Below, piece by piece: positions 20,786-33,070 of a stretch of 64,000 bases of DNA. Position 1 is the stretch's first letter. Every line of letters starts with the position of its first letter. The DNA comes from Bettongia penicillata ogilbyi (Eukaryota; Chordata; Mammalia; Diprotodontia; Potoroidae): positions 310,001 to 374,000 of the forward strand of contig JAJHZJ010000043.1 of NCBI GenBank assembly GCA_023548195.1, in the 5' to 3' direction. The translations under genes and the position numbers were made by a program. Below the pieces are notes generated by a model. The model ran no database searches. It was not told the origin of the DNA and worked only from the letters and a program-made list of their open reading frames with translations.

Positions 20786-22656
20786 AGAGATACATAATTT
20801 GGAGAAACACAATCCTAATCACTCCACCCCCACCCCAACCCACCCTCTGGGCACCCAGGCTGATAACCTTGAGCCATATGCAAGGCTTGCCTTTCCCTGA
20901 CCCTCTCCCCAAATCCAATCAGTCAAGATGTCTCCCTGAACCCCTTCCCTCAACCAGTCACTGTGAGGCCAACGAGAACTTGCTGCCTCTGGTCCCTCCC
21001 CTCTCTACTTGATACTGCCTGGTATGTCTCAGATAGTAATCTTTGGACTTAAACTCAGGGAAGCCCTGGGTTCCCAGCCAGGCTCCAACCACCATCTATA
21101 AAGGAGAAGGGACACATGTGAACAGCTGTGTAGAAAGTCATCTCTCTGGTCCTTAACTCTTTATCTGCAGAGGGGGTGAAGATCCTTGGACAATCTACCC
21201 CAAAGGTCCTTGTGAGCAATGAGTATTTTACTCTTTCTCCCTGATCCAGAGCTCTGAGAACAAGACTTCTGCCCCCAGCTCCCAGAACTGGACTTTACAG
21301 CCTTCCCAAGAGCCATTACTCTTAATTCCAGCCCGATGCGGCCACACTGGACCCCCCCATTCCCATTCTGCCCCCTACCCCTCTTTGCTTTGGTACATCT
21401 CATTTCCCTCTGGGAGCAGACATCTCCTCCTGCCCCCAGTCCTTCCTCAAAGGCACAGATTTCTTGGGGAAGGCAATCTCTACCTCCTGCTTTGAACCCA
21501 TCATCATGTGTCCAATAGCATCACTATCTCTATATGTGACATGCAGCCCCCAGAGAGTGGAAGCTGGCTAAGGGAAATGCCTGTCCTCATCCTCTTTGCA
21601 CATACCTGGGGTTTCATCCTCATGGACTGAGTTAGAATCTTAGTTTTTTGAAAAGAGAGTAGGTAAGGAAATGAATGAAGTTCAAACCATGGGTGAGAGC
21701 TGGAAGGAGAAAGGATGGGGACAGAAAGAGTCCATGGTGGGGCCTGAGAGAAGGGGAAAGGAGGACAGTGAAGGAATGAAAAGAGGGACAGTGCCAGGAC
21801 AGGAGGGGGTAGGGGGTGCCTAATCTCGGTTCCCGGGACCAAAGAGGCCCTGGCTGCTTGTCTTCAGAGAAGGGCTGGGGGCAGAGCCAGACTCAAGCCT
21901 GAGCCCTCTGACCACAGACCTCCAGAGGAGCTGGCCTGGCTGGACCTGACCGGGTCTTGTCACCTTCTTTTTTCCTCCAAGCCCTTTGGCGATTCTACAA
22001 AAGCCTCCCTCCCTCTCTCCTTCTGGACAAGCCTCCATCGGGGGCTTTCCTGAACCCAAACCCTCAACCCCAGCCAACACCTAAAGTCTGTAACAATCCC
22101 TGTTCCTTATATCATCATGGGTGGCCACCCAAGCTCAACCCCACTTCGATCCTCAGAGCTGTAGCTAGCCTCCCTCCCAGAAATCAGTAGCCCAGTTTCC
22201 TGAAGGTTTGTTTGAGACTGGCACCCTGTGGTGCCAAAGTCTTGGGCAAGGGCAGGGGAGTTAAGGAGAAACCTTTGTTTATTCCTCCATGGTCCTCTCA
22301 CCAGCCACATAAATGCTGCCCCTACACTTCCCCTCCATCACTCTTTCTAGACTGACCAAGTAGGCAGGGCACATGACTGTCTGACCTGGGGAAAGTTCAG
22401 GACCCAGGATGCTGAGAGTTGCTAGGGAGTGTGAGCAAAGTGGACAGAGAGACAGGCAGACAGGCAGGCAGGCATCCTCTGAGGGAGACAGAGCCTGGCT
22501 CTGAAGGTGACCAACTGGCTGACACCCGTCGGGGAGGGATCCCATGATGCCTCAGGTCAGAGTGGAAGGGAGAAGGGTCACGGAGGTCTGACTGACCTCT
22601 TACCTGCCCTACTCCAGCCACAGTAGTCACAGACACGGGCTCTGTCTTCACCCTAG

Positions 22657-22760
22657 GCTGCAGTTACCTGAACTCTGAGCCAAAATGCCTGCTTCTTTGG
22701 CTGGTTGGTTTGGTCTCTGCTGTAATCCTGCTGTGGTATTTGGGGAGCAGTAGGGAGTGA
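22657..22760 (+). CDS. Candidate membrane-anchor terminal exon, unidentified
   Basis: A pyrimidine-rich stretch ending 'tcttcaccctag' precedes an open frame reading GCSYLNSEPK, then a 19-residue hydrophobic run CLLLWLVGLVSAVILLWYL, a short basic tail GSSRE and TGA. This has the layout of a last exon encoding a transmembrane anchor. Nothing upstream joins it convincingly and I do not recognise the protein. A 34-residue frame can arise by chance. Confidence 0.15.
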
Positions 22761-24020
22761 TGGAGAACGTGTGGTACAAGGGCTGACTGGCCTCTGCCTT
22801 CACTGTGCACCAAGGTTATTTTTTCTACTGAAGCTCGAGGACTCTTGGGTTCTCATTCCCCAAGCTGCCCAGATGTGACTGCCCCATGCAGCCAATTAGA
22901 ATAAAGTCCCTTGGGCCCCAGCTGGGCCACTCCACCAGGAGCTGGGAGAGTGGGAAATCAGAGAGAGGCCTCACCTTGGCAGAGGCAGGTCCACTCTCAC
23001 AGTCCTCTCTGTCCTGACATGCTTGGTCCCTCCATCACTTCTAATGTAGACCTGTCTTCAAGCTGACCACCAGTCCAAGTCAGGAGGCCCCTGCCTGGCG
23101 GAGGGGAGTGGGGTGGGCGGAAGGAGGCAAAGGGGTAGAAGAAGGGAATCCCTGAGTAAAGGAGAGAAGGGTTTCCTGTAAGACCCCAGGACAACTTGCG
23201 TGGAAAGCTGGCTTTGCTTCTGTTGATTCTGTCTAGCCCAGAGTTAGGTCACCAAGGTGAGCAGAAACCAGACAAGATATCTTGAAGATCTCTCCCTAAG
23301 CCAAGACCTGTGGTCCAGGCATTGTGGGAACAGCAGGAAGGGGAGGTGGTCTACTTGTTAACCACCAAGCGGCCCAGCAGGAGATCCCCACAATGTCCCA
23401 TTGACTCACCTGATATCCTCTTCTGATGGCTTTAGGATCTGAAGACCTCTGGGGAGGTGAAACCCACTGCCTCAAAGGTTGTACATTTGATTTTCTGGCA
23501 GTTTTAGTGAGCAAGTCAGGGAAAACGTGCCCAGGGAAGTGTGATCTTTCTGCATCTTTGTCCATTAACCTTTGCCTTCCAAAATATACACTTCAGTAAC
23601 ACATCTGCCAGGAAAAGTTTCAAGATATGGTATCTTAACACACTTTTGTAAAGATGTGGGGAGAGTATTCAGGGTGCCTAGTTATTCTTCCCAGGACCTC
23701 CCAAGGTCTCTTGGTTACTGAAAATTGAAAACTAAGTTGAGTTGTTTTTTCTAGATAATGCACTGATAATTTTTTTCTGCTCCATCACCTGGGAATTTTC
23801 ATTTCTGTGCCTCTGTCTTGACCTTTTGTGGGAAAGGTAGTTATTTTTACACAAAACATCTCACATTTTTGCGTGGAAGAGAAAAGTTTGCTTTGCAGTT
23901 TGGTGACTGTTAAGTTCTTGGTGAACGACGACAGCTCTGAAGTTTCTCGCCATGCCCCTTGTAATCCTGGGCTATCAGGATAGGATCCATCAGATCCCTA
24001 CAGATTCTTGAAGGCATCTC

Positions 24021-24235
24021 TTCTCCACAGTGGGGTCAGGAAGACCTGAGTTCAAATCCAACCTCACATATGTCCTAGCTGTGTGACCTGGTAAAGTCAC
24101 TTAACCTCTATTTGCTTCAGTTTCCTCAGCTATAAAATGAACATAATAGAGCACCTCCCTCACAGACTGTTGTGAGGATCTACTAAGATAACCCTTGTCA
24201 AGTGCTCAGTACAGTGCCTGGCACCTAACCCCATC
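24021..24235 (+). mobile_element. MIR / CORE-SINE
   Basis: Reads 'gttcaaatccaacctcacat', 'tagctgtgtgacctgg', 'cttcagtttcctcagctat', 'gttgtgaggatctactaa', then 'tcagtacagtgcctggcacc', the full MIR order. Confidence 0.88.
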
Positions 24236-25125
24236 CTCAGGCCCTCCTCCACCCTAATTACTCTCCTCCGGACTCTCTCCAGGTCCTTCCTCAAAAGGCT
24301 TTCAGAAGGAGCGATCAGGGGCATAGCACACCAGGATCCCCACCTCTCTATTCCAGGGGGTCCCCACTCCCATGAGCCTAGGGGGTCAACACATCATGCC
24401 CAACAAATCCAGATCTTTTTCAAAGCCATCGTCTAACTGTGCCTTCCCCAAGTTGTGCCAAGACAAAGACTGTCCATTTGTCCCTGTGCAGTGCTTTAAC
24501 CTGTCAAGGCCGTTTTAGACCCTTCCTGACTTGCCCAGTTTGGTGTCATTGGTCAGTCATAGACAATGACAGGGGCCCCTTGAAGCAAGCTTCCAAATCT
24601 AGGAATATGACAAGCCATATCTAGCTCTTTTCTCCTTCTTTATCACAAACTCAAGGAGAGGGTGGTTGCTTCACATCAAATTTACAAGCATTTCTGCTCC
24701 AGCTGCTAGTGAGAACCAGAGCCAGAAAAGAGTCTCTCCCTTCCCTTTTGAATGAGAAAATTATCATTATAACGAGTTAAGAAGTGATTGTTCTGCTTCT
24801 AGCAGCGAGCAAGCTCCAACCATGTCTAGGCCATTGGGGCTCTCCCTGGCTGCCAAGGTTTTCCACCTCTGCCAGATGGGAGGGCTCTTTCCACATTCAT
24901 CTGGCTAGATGACTGTAGTGTACTCCAAAGAGAGTAGTCCTTCCTGTTCCCCCTCTAGCAACCTTCTCATTGCTAATCTTTGCCATGTTTCTCAACTCTC
25001 ATTTCTGGACATTTTGTCAATTTCTTTAATGTGGACACCCATACATGCATGGACTTTCTTCATGGACAATGTTTCTCCAGCCCCTATTTTACCTTCTTTA
25101 TTTTTAAAAATGTTTCCCTTGAAAT
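24236..25125. other. No gene seen; probable old repeat in first half
   Basis: 24290-24560 reads like an old dispersed repeat of unknown class ('cctgtcaaggccgttttaga', 'cagtttggtgtcattggtca'). The remainder is unremarkable. Confidence 0.35.
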
Positions 25126-25375
25126 TTCTGAGGCAGTGGGATGACGAGCTTCATGCTGCAAGAAGTCTTGAGTTCAAATTCTGTCTTAGGCGCTGTGGTG
25201 TCATAATCTCCCTCAGACACAGTTTCCTGTAAAAATGTACTGGCAGATGTAAGTCTCTTCTGCTTACTATAATTAATTGTCATTAACATGGAGATAAAAT
25301 GGTGCCTGCTCATAGTGTTGTTGTGAGCACCAAATCAGATAAGAGATGTAAAGCATGCCATAAAGGCACGCAGAG
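25126..25375 (+). mobile_element. Degenerate MIR-like SINE
   Basis: 'cttgagttcaaattctgtct', then 'agacacagtttcctgtaaaa', then 'gttgttgtgagcaccaaatc' follow MIR order with much decay. Confidence 0.6.
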
Positions 25376-25689
25376 CAGGGAGGGGCCATCAACCTCTTCA
25401 TTATCCTCAGCAACATGAAGAATAAACACATGCCCATCCAGAGACCAGATCTAGTCCTGGGCTTCTCAGTGACACCTGGAAAGTCAAAGTGACAACATCT
25501 GCTGTTCTTTCTTATGACTCAAGCTTCAAGCAATTGCACAAAGCCACTGGAGGCCAAGGCTAGGCCACTTGTTTGTGTCTCAAGAGCTTTTGTCACTATC
25601 ATTGAGCTTCTGTTGATGGTGTATATATGCAGACAATCTTCTCCCTCCATCCCCTTTAGATTAAAGTCTTATTGAAGAAATAGGTGAAA

Positions 25690-25805
25690 CACTGGGAGAC
25701 ACAGTGTTGTGATTAAAGGCCAGGAAGGCCTGGGTTCAAGTCTCTGATACATCCTGCATGTGTGACCCTGGGCAATCACTTCATATCCTGAAGATATTAA
25801 GTAGC
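25690..25805 (+). mobile_element. Partial CORE-SINE
   Basis: 'ggcctgggttcaagtctctg', then 'tgtgtgaccctgggcaatca'; only the 5' half is recognisable. Confidence 0.6.
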
Positions 25806-25980
25806 TTGGTCATATTGCACATTTCAAAGAAAATGTTGACCTACGTTGATTAGTAGGTTTCCTCTCCCTGGACTTCCCTAATGAGCCATAGGTACAACAC
25901 AAAACCCCAGGCAAATGCATCCTTCAGACATGCCCAGGCGAACCAGCAGGCCAAGTAGAAGTCACCTATTTCAATAAATA

Positions 25981-26275
25981 TTGGGAGAAGGAAGAGAAGG
26001 AGGAGGAGGAGATGGAGAAGGAAGGAGAGGAGAAGGAGGAAGAGGAAAAGAGGAGGAAAAGCAGGAAGGAAAGGAAGAGGAAGAGAAGGAGGGGAAGGAA
26101 AATGGGGAGAAAGAAAACAAGGAGAAGGAGAAGAGAAAGAAGAGGAGAGGTGGGAGGAGGAAAAGGAACAGGAGAGGGAGGAGGAGAAGGACAAGGAAGA
26201 AGAGGAAGAGGAGGAGGAAAGGGAGAAGAGAGAGGAGAGGGAGGAGAAAGAGAAGGCAGAGGAGGAATTTGTCCA
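25981..26275. repeat. Purine-rich (GGA/GAA)n low-complexity tract
   Basis: About 295 bases almost free of pyrimidines on the plus strand. The long lysine/glutamate/arginine and serine/leucine frames in it on both strands are composition artefacts. Confidence 0.95.
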
Positions 26276-27025
26276 ACCATGCAGCTCCAGAGGGAAGCAA
26301 AGTTAAGATAGAGTCTTCACTGAGAGGTGGAGAAGGCCAACATAAAAGCAGCAACTTCTGTGTTTTAGTCTTAATATTTTCTCTCTTAGACTAGAACTTA
26401 GAACAGCAGAAGTCCCTTCCCCAAAGAAAAACTCCAAAAGATCAGAAGCAAAACCAGCCTAGACCGCTAGTGCCCAGGTGGACTGCTGCAGCCTGCCAAA
26501 AGGTTGGCCTTCTCACCCAAGCGTGGGCCATGAGAAATGAGTGCGCCCTCAGGGACAGCTCCAATGCTGCATTTGGAGGAGTGGTTAACCACAAACAGCC
26601 ACGTAAATGAGGGACACTCTCCTTAGGATACATTGGCTTTGGGGTTTTTTAACTTTCTGAGTTTTTAAAGGAAGGTAATTTGCTTTTACCTAGGATGTTT
26701 TCTGGAAAGAAAAGTGTCTTCTGGTTTTCATTTTGAATTTCATTTCATCTTAAAACTTTACCTCATTTCTTCAATGGAATGATTCCCCCCTATTGTTTTC
26801 TGAGGCATACCCCAACTGGCTTTGGAGCGCTGTACTGGCTAACAAGTTAGATGAGGAAAGTGAACAAGTCAGCCCTCGACTCCACCCAGACAGACCCTGC
26901 TTCCCATCCCATCATCCACCTGGCCATCTCCTTGCCATCAATCTCCCCTGTTCTTGCTCCCTCACCCCATCTTGAATTTGCTTTTCCATTTCTAGCCCAA
27001 AGAACAGTAATCATAATGTTAGAGA
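26276..27025. other. No gene seen
   Basis: Unremarkable DNA between a purine tract and a possible LTR. Confidence 0.4.
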
Positions 27026-27600
27026 TAACATTTGACACGAATAAGGTACCAAGGAAAATTTATTGCAGCAGAGTTCAGAGGAATTGAACACTTTGGCCAA
27101 AGCGGGCCCCCACGCTCTTTTCAGGAGGAGGGAGCACTGAGTACAGAAGCGAGATGAGCTATACACAGCTAATTCAAAACAAATCCCCCCATCAGGGGAC
27201 TGATTGGTCTGTTCCCCTTTAGGTCACCACCTTCTTTACACACTCATTACATTCCTCCTTCACATGTTTCTTCTCCCTTCTCTTACATATGAAATGTGCC
27301 TAATTTTGTGATTTTTCTCCTCCCTGGGCAGAGAAGCTAATGCACAAGTAACTTATTAAGCAAGTGCAAAGAAAAAAAGCTTTCTCCCAGTTATTTCCAA
27401 TCATATTTCTGAATCAGTTCAGGCCAGATCAGCCCCTGTCCTGATCCTGTGGTTTTCTGAAGGCCACTGTCTATCTCCTGATTGGTTGAGTCCACCTATA
27501 ATCTGCTAGCCTTCTTATTATCTGACTTATTCTCAGTGATTTCATCAACTAATAATAACTTCTGTGGAAACTTAACTTTTGGCCGTCTCTCACAATAACA
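27026..27600 (-). mobile_element. Possible solo LTR or LTR-derived sequence
   Basis: The style resembles the element at 48578-49215: a 'tttattgcagcagag' stretch (AATAAA on the minus strand) near one end, a long non-coding body, and 'gccgtctctcacaataacat' at the other. No paired copy or target duplication is visible, so it is tentative. Confidence 0.3.
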
Positions 27601-28335
27601 TGGGTGAGAAATGACAAGATTATTTCATGTCCTTCTGAAAAAGACAGAAAAATCAGCTGTCTTCTGGCTACACTCCCATTCCTGTGATTGTATGGGCTGT
27701 CTCTCCCTGCTGAAAGGTGATCTCCTTAGGAGGAAGACCCCCGCCCCCACTTATTCCTGTACTTAGTCAAGTGCCCAGAACCACCTTTCCCAAACTGCAC
27801 TGCTGCACATTCACAGAGGGACCCAAGGGATACTTTAAATTTTGGAGGAAAATCTTGAGATACATGTCTGACAGAGAGCAAGCATCTACCTCCAGGTGGC
27901 TCACAGTTTCAACATTAGATCATCTCCTTCTATTCAGCTTCACCTTGAGTTCTGCCACTTCTCATCATGACTAGAATATAAACCTACCAAAGATCAGAAT
28001 AAATGACCCAAAGCTTTTTTCCCTTTTCAGCCCTATCCAAAAGCCAGAGAGATCACTGGCTCCTCCCATTCAGCTTTCAGCCTCCTCTCAGTCATCTGTG
28101 ATGCTGTGGGCTACAATATGAGTCATGAAGGACAGTATATTATTTCTTCTCATTGTTAAGTGACCTGCTCAGGATCTGTTTTTCACATAGACTGACGCCT
28201 ATATATCTGCAACAGAGTTCTGCTCTGTTTTTCATAACACTTAGAGATCTGAAAAATGGGTTCCCACAGAAGGGAGGTCTCCAGGCAAAGGCGAAATGAT
28301 CACAAAATCACAACTCTCTCAGAGTTGTATCGGTC
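27601..28335. other. No gene seen
   Basis: No recognised family; short frames only. Confidence 0.4.
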
Positions 28336-28655
28336 AGTTAGTCCAAGTTATTCTTGAAAAAGAATGTCCTCCAATTAGCAGAGGATGAAATCCCAGTTGT
28401 CAATAGCTGTATTTTTTTAAAGTGCTCCAAATCACGAATAAGTAAAAAAATACAAATTAAGCCAAAAATGAAGTTTCACCTGGCACCCAACATATTAGCA
28501 AAAGTGACAGAAATGGAGGACTGTAGGAAAACAGGTATATTTGTGCATGGTTGGTGGAGGTGGTTTAGTCATTCTGAAAAGTAATGTGGAACTTTGCCCA
28601 GAAACTCAATAAGCTGTGTGTCCACTTTAACCCAGGGATACTACTACAAGATCTG
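28336..28655 (+). mobile_element. Old L1 ORF2 C-terminal fragment
   Basis: Highly decayed version of the L1 stretch at 45190-45450: 'gctccaaatcacgaataagt', 'atacaaattaagccaaaaat', 'gcatggttggtggagg' and 'cccagggatactactac'. Confidence 0.6.
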
Positions 28656-29040
28656 AAAAGTCCAAAGGAGGAAAAGGATTCCTCTGCTAAGTATGGAAGG
28701 CTTGGTACACAGCTAGACCACTGATGATGATGATATGGTCCACATGGAAAGATGCTGAAGGATCTGTTCTGGGACTGAGGAGCCAGCATGTATGTGTATG
28801 AACATTCTTTGTTGGCCTACCAGGAAGTTGATAGCAGCCTTTTTTCCACTAGCTACTTATCCAAAATTGTCAGCATCTTTAAAAATGCCTGTCTGATGAC
28901 AACCAAAGGCTTTTGGTGCATTCGTGTTTGAGAGCCCACGATCTCATTGACAAAAAGACAAACATGCAGCCAAGCGCACTCTCCAGGAGGCAGATGTGAT
29001 TAGGGTCATTAGTTAATCTGTTTCCTTTGCTGGATCCTCA
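28656..29040. other. No gene seen
   Basis: No recognised family. Confidence 0.4.
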
Positions 29041-29395
29041 TCCAAATCACACCCCCTAATCACAGGTCTTCCATGGGGTTCAGCCTTGAGTCCTCTTCTC
29101 CCTCTCTACAACTTTGGTGATCTCATCAGCTCCTCTGCATTTAATTGTCATCTCTATGTTAATAATTCTCAGACCTGTGTATACAGCCCTAATCTCTCTG
29201 CTGAGTTCTAATCTCACATATCCACTGCCTAGCAGAAATCTGGAACCAGATGTCCCAGAGATATCTTAAACTTAATGGGTCCAAAGATGAACTCATTATC
29301 TTTCCCCCCACCAACTCCAGTCTTGCTAATTCCAACTTCTGCACATTATCCTAGCTGCATAGTCAAACAAAACTTCAAATTGATCCTGTCCAAAT
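29041..29395 (+). mobile_element. L2-type LINE 3' region
   Basis: 'ggttcagccttgagtcctct', 'cagatgtcccagagatatct' and 'ttaatgggtccaaagatgaa' correspond to the 3' part of mammalian L2. Confidence 0.65.
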
Positions 29396-29469
29396 ATCTA
29401 CCTATTTCTATCTATCCATCTATTCATCCATCCATCTATCTATCCATCTACCTGTTTACTTATCTATTC

Positions 29470-29523
<54 letters not shown>

Positions 29524-29525
29524 GT
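29396..29525. repeat. (TCTA)n tetranucleotide microsatellite
   Basis: Starts imperfect and becomes about 15 uninterrupted TCTA units at 29462-29523. Confidence 0.95.
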
Positions 29526-29639
29526 TTCCATTTACTGACTCCAAGAAACTGTAGTGTGTGCTGAAGTCACACTTCAATAAACTATTTCAGCAGACAGGTT
29601 GAACCAGGCTGAAGATAATTGATGGGTCTCAAGTCTGTC

Positions 29640-29950
29640 CATGGATTGGGGGTGACAAGCATGTGAAGAATTCCCCCAACCGAATGAATAGGGAAATGAG
29701 AACAATTTGTTCCAACAGCCACGAAGGTGGCTGAAGCAAGCTCTGTGGGGTGCTTAGCGCTTGGTCAGACATCAAAGCCACCAAAGTTATCCACTTGCAT
29801 CCTGAGCCATCATCAATAATCTTGACTTATCTTGCCATTGAATGTTGATGACTCTGGAAGAGAGAGTAAGGCCAATCATTTCACACAACTTTCACTTAAA
29901 TCTAATTTACACATGAATCAAAAGACATCACCAATACCATTTTACCATTT
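29640..29950 (+). mobile_element. RTE-related 3' tail / SINE copy
   Basis: Contains 'ggggtgcttagcgcttggtc', 'aaagccaccaaagttatcca', 'ttgcatcctgagccatcatc' and 'gactctggaagagagagtaa'. The second half shows weaker similarity to the reverse complement of 61553-61830, so the two appear to be opposite-orientation members of one repeat family. Confidence 0.55.
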
Positions 29951-30244
29951 TTACCTATCTCAAAGTTGTGTGGTGACAGACAAGCAACAAAGCAGCAGGT
30001 ACACTGGGAGCTGTAGTCACAACCCTGCACCTAGGCCACCCAGACTATGGGGTCATCTTCTCACTGGATTAAAACAGCAGTGGAATTCAGCAGCCTCCTT
30101 AATGTTGGAGCAGTCTTTTTGAAGGACTACACTACTAAACTTCAGCATGAGAAAGGGACTAGAAAAGGTACCCTAAAAATTATCTGTTTCCCCCAACCCT
30201 GGCCTGCTTCCTGATGCAGATGGGGATCCCACCCTGAGACTGAA

Positions 30245-30249
30245 ACACA

Positions 30250-30294
<45 letters not shown>
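30245..30294. repeat. (CA)n microsatellite
   Basis: About 24 CA units with one interruption, lying just before the endonuclease part of the RTE-like element. Confidence 0.95.
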
Positions 30295-30296
<2 letters not shown>

Positions 30297-30299
30297 AAC

Positions 30300-33070
30300 A
30301 GAAACTTTTGTGAAGATCATTCCCCTCACCACTGGTCCATGGAATGTGTGTGCACAGTTGCGGGCAATGTGAAATCCAGTAGACCTGAAAGACGAACTGC
30401 TCTTGTTGCAAAAGAACTCAGCAAGTATTACATCCAAGCATCAGCCCTGAGTGAAACAAGGCAGGCAAATGAAAGTCAGCTTACTGAAACTGGAGCTGGA
30501 TACACATTTTCCTGGTGAAGGTGAGCACTGTGAAGTTGGTGTAGGTTTTGCAATCAAAACTAATCTAGTCAACAAGTTTGTGTGCCTCCCCAAAAGAGTG
30601 AACTACAGGCTCATGACAATGCCATTGCCACTTGCAGGAGAACACCACACCACCATCATCAGTGTGTACGCTTCCACCATGATGAACCGTGATGAGGTCA
30701 AAGAAAAGTATTATGAAGACCCAGAGAACCTTATCATCAATGTGCCAAAAAGAGGACTAGTTTACATTGGGTAATTTAATGCTAGAGTAGGCTCAGACTA
30801 CTAGACTTGGCAGGGAGTCCCAGGGAGAAATGGAGTTGGAAACAGCAACAGCAATGGTCATCTCCTTCTGAAGCCTTGTGCATCACATGACCTTCTCACC
30901 ACCAACACTGTTTTCACTTTACCTAAATGCAATAAAACTCATGGATGCACACTCACAGCAAGCACTGGCATTTAATAGATTATGTCATTGTAAGGAGAAG
31001 AGACAGGATGTGAGAATGATGAAGGTGATGTGTGGTACAGAGTGCTGGACTGATCATAGACTTATCCTTTCCAAGGTAAACATCTGAATTCAACAAAAGT
31101 GATGGACCCAAGGCTAGATGACTACCAGAAAACTTAATGTCAAGTAATTAGGGCACTTCTCCAAGCAAGAAAAGTTTGTTGATAGCTTGCAGGGAAAGCT
31201 GATCAACACACAGTAGGCAACAGTGAAGCAGTAAAGGAGTGGGCATCTTTCAGAGATTTGGTGTTATACACCAAATTTGGTGTTATACACTGCATTTAAT
31301 TATCTGGGCCAGAACACTCACAAATATCAAGACTGATTTGATGAAAATGATGGGGAAATTCAGAAGTAGTTAAATAAAAAATGAGAACACAGGGTTTACC
31401 AGTAGGATATTCTATCTCCATCAAAAGTACAAGTGAAGTTTAGAGAGATGCAGGATTCTTGGCTCAGCAACAGGACAGATGGAATTCAGTTTTATGCTGA
31501 TAGTAGCAATCTAAAGCACTTTTATGATTCTCTGAAGGTTATTTCTAGACCTATGGCACATCTCAACTACCCAATGCTGATGTGATCCTGGAGAGATGCG
31601 CTGAACGCTTCCATAGTGTTCTTGACAGACCGTCATCAACCAATGCTGAAGCTATTGACCATATACCTCAAGTTGAAGTAAATTCCTCTCTAGCTGAATT
31701 TCCAACTGATGAAGAGGTGTTGAATGCCATTAGGTCTGTCTTGTGTGGTAAAGCACCTGGTGCCAGTTCTATTCCAGCTGAAATTTACAAGGCAAGGAGT
31801 CCAACGCTCATACAAAAACTGACTGAAATTTTCCAAGTTATATGACAAAAGAAGGTTATTCTTCCAGGAGTTCAGGGATGTCTCCACTGTCTATCTCTAT
31901 AAAGGAAAAGGAAACAGATTTTCCTGTGACAATCACGGGGGGGGTCTCTCTCTTAGTCATTGCTGGCAAGACTGTTGCCAGAGTCCTTCTAAATAGGTTC
32001 ATCCTTCCTCTGGAAGATGTTCATCTACCTGAGAGCCAATGTGGCTTCAGAAAGAGCTCAGGAACAGTTTATATGGTTTTTGTTGCCTGACAACTCCAGA
32101 AGAAATGTCAGAAGCAAAGCATAGGCCTGTACACAACATTCATCATCTTGTCAAAGAAGATATCTTTGATATCATCGATCATGAATGCTTGTGGAAGCAA
32201 GCAAGTGGAAGATCCCCTACAAATTTGGTTGCCTGGAGAAATTCCTAAGCATTTTACATCAGTTTCATGATGACATGCTTGCCTAGGTTCTGGATAATGA
32301 ACTTTGTTCTCGAGCTTTCCCAGGCACCAGTTGAATGAAGCAAGGCAGTGTGATTGCTCCCATGCTTTTTAGCATGATGTTTTCAGCCATGTTGTCAGAT
32401 GCCTTCATCAAAAATGAACACAGCATCAGTCAGCTACTGCACTGATGGCAAATTATTTAGCTTGAAAAGGCTTCAAGCTGAGACTAAAGTGGAGGGAGAG
32501 CTGGTGCATGACTTTTTGTTCACACATGATTGTGTATTCAATGCAGCTTCTGAAGCCGAGATGCAACAAAGCATGGATTGATTCTATGCTACTTGTCCTA
32601 ATTTTCACCTAACAATTAACACTAAGAAAACAGAGGCTCTCCACCAGCCCCATATGTGGAACCATCTGTTACAGCAACTGGAGAAGTTTTGAATACTATG
32701 TATCATTTCACTTTCCTTGGCAGTGTACTTTCCACGAATGCAGAAATTGATGTCCAGGTTGATGCATGCCTGTGCCAGAGCTATGGAATTGATTGTGAGA
32801 CATGGGAGACACTAATATGGGATCATCCAGCATGGCATGCCCCCCTCATCAAAGGAGGCACTATGCTCTGTGAGGGAAGCATAATTTCAGTAGCTCAAAT
32901 TTGAGATGTGCAAATTTAGAACCATCTCCCTTCCCCTCCAAAATTTCACATGAACTATCTGTGCCCAACCTGTGGCACAGCTTTCCAGCTCACATTGGTC
33001 TGACCAGCCACAGCTAGAGACATGGATCTTGATCCCAACCAGTTCTTGGGGTGCCCCTGAAGGGTTCAAA
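30300..33070 (+). mobile_element. RTE-like LINE with endonuclease, reverse transcriptase and terminal zinc finger (decayed)
   Basis: An APE-type non-LTR retrotransposon nicks DNA with its endonuclease and primes reverse transcription there. The domains are in order. Endonuclease: RPERRTALVAKELSKYYIQA from about 30385, GVGFAIKTNLVNKF and TTIISVYAST in 30451-30774, WTDHRLILSKV near 31060. Reverse transcriptase: GKAPGASSIPAEIYKA near 31750, LPESQCGFRKSSGT near 32040, DGKLFSLKRLQAET near 32450. The FADD box is decayed to FTHD near 32520. A C-terminal finger CPTCGTAF lies near 32960. About 0.5 kb between the late RT region and the finger is missing. Stops and frameshifts abound. The clade call is inference; by eye it is not BovB. 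Confidence 0.75.

Larger units (their letters stand above)
19856..24020. other. Mostly unique, GC-richer DNA; no confident gene
   Basis: Contains a (CCAT)n-like stretch at 20690-20785 and a short CAGG-rich run at 22450-22475. Many short frames exist on both strands without family signatures. A possible membrane-anchor exon at 22657-22760 is listed separately. Confidence 0.4.

Noticed and set aside
25971..26394. Several 100-137-codon frames on both strands
   Set aside because: Translations of the purine-rich tract.
30300..33070. BovB identity for the RTE-like LINE
   Set aside because: The endonuclease and RT wording (GVGFAIK, KAPGASSIPAEIYKA, terminal finger) does not match BovB as I know it; kept as RTE-like only.
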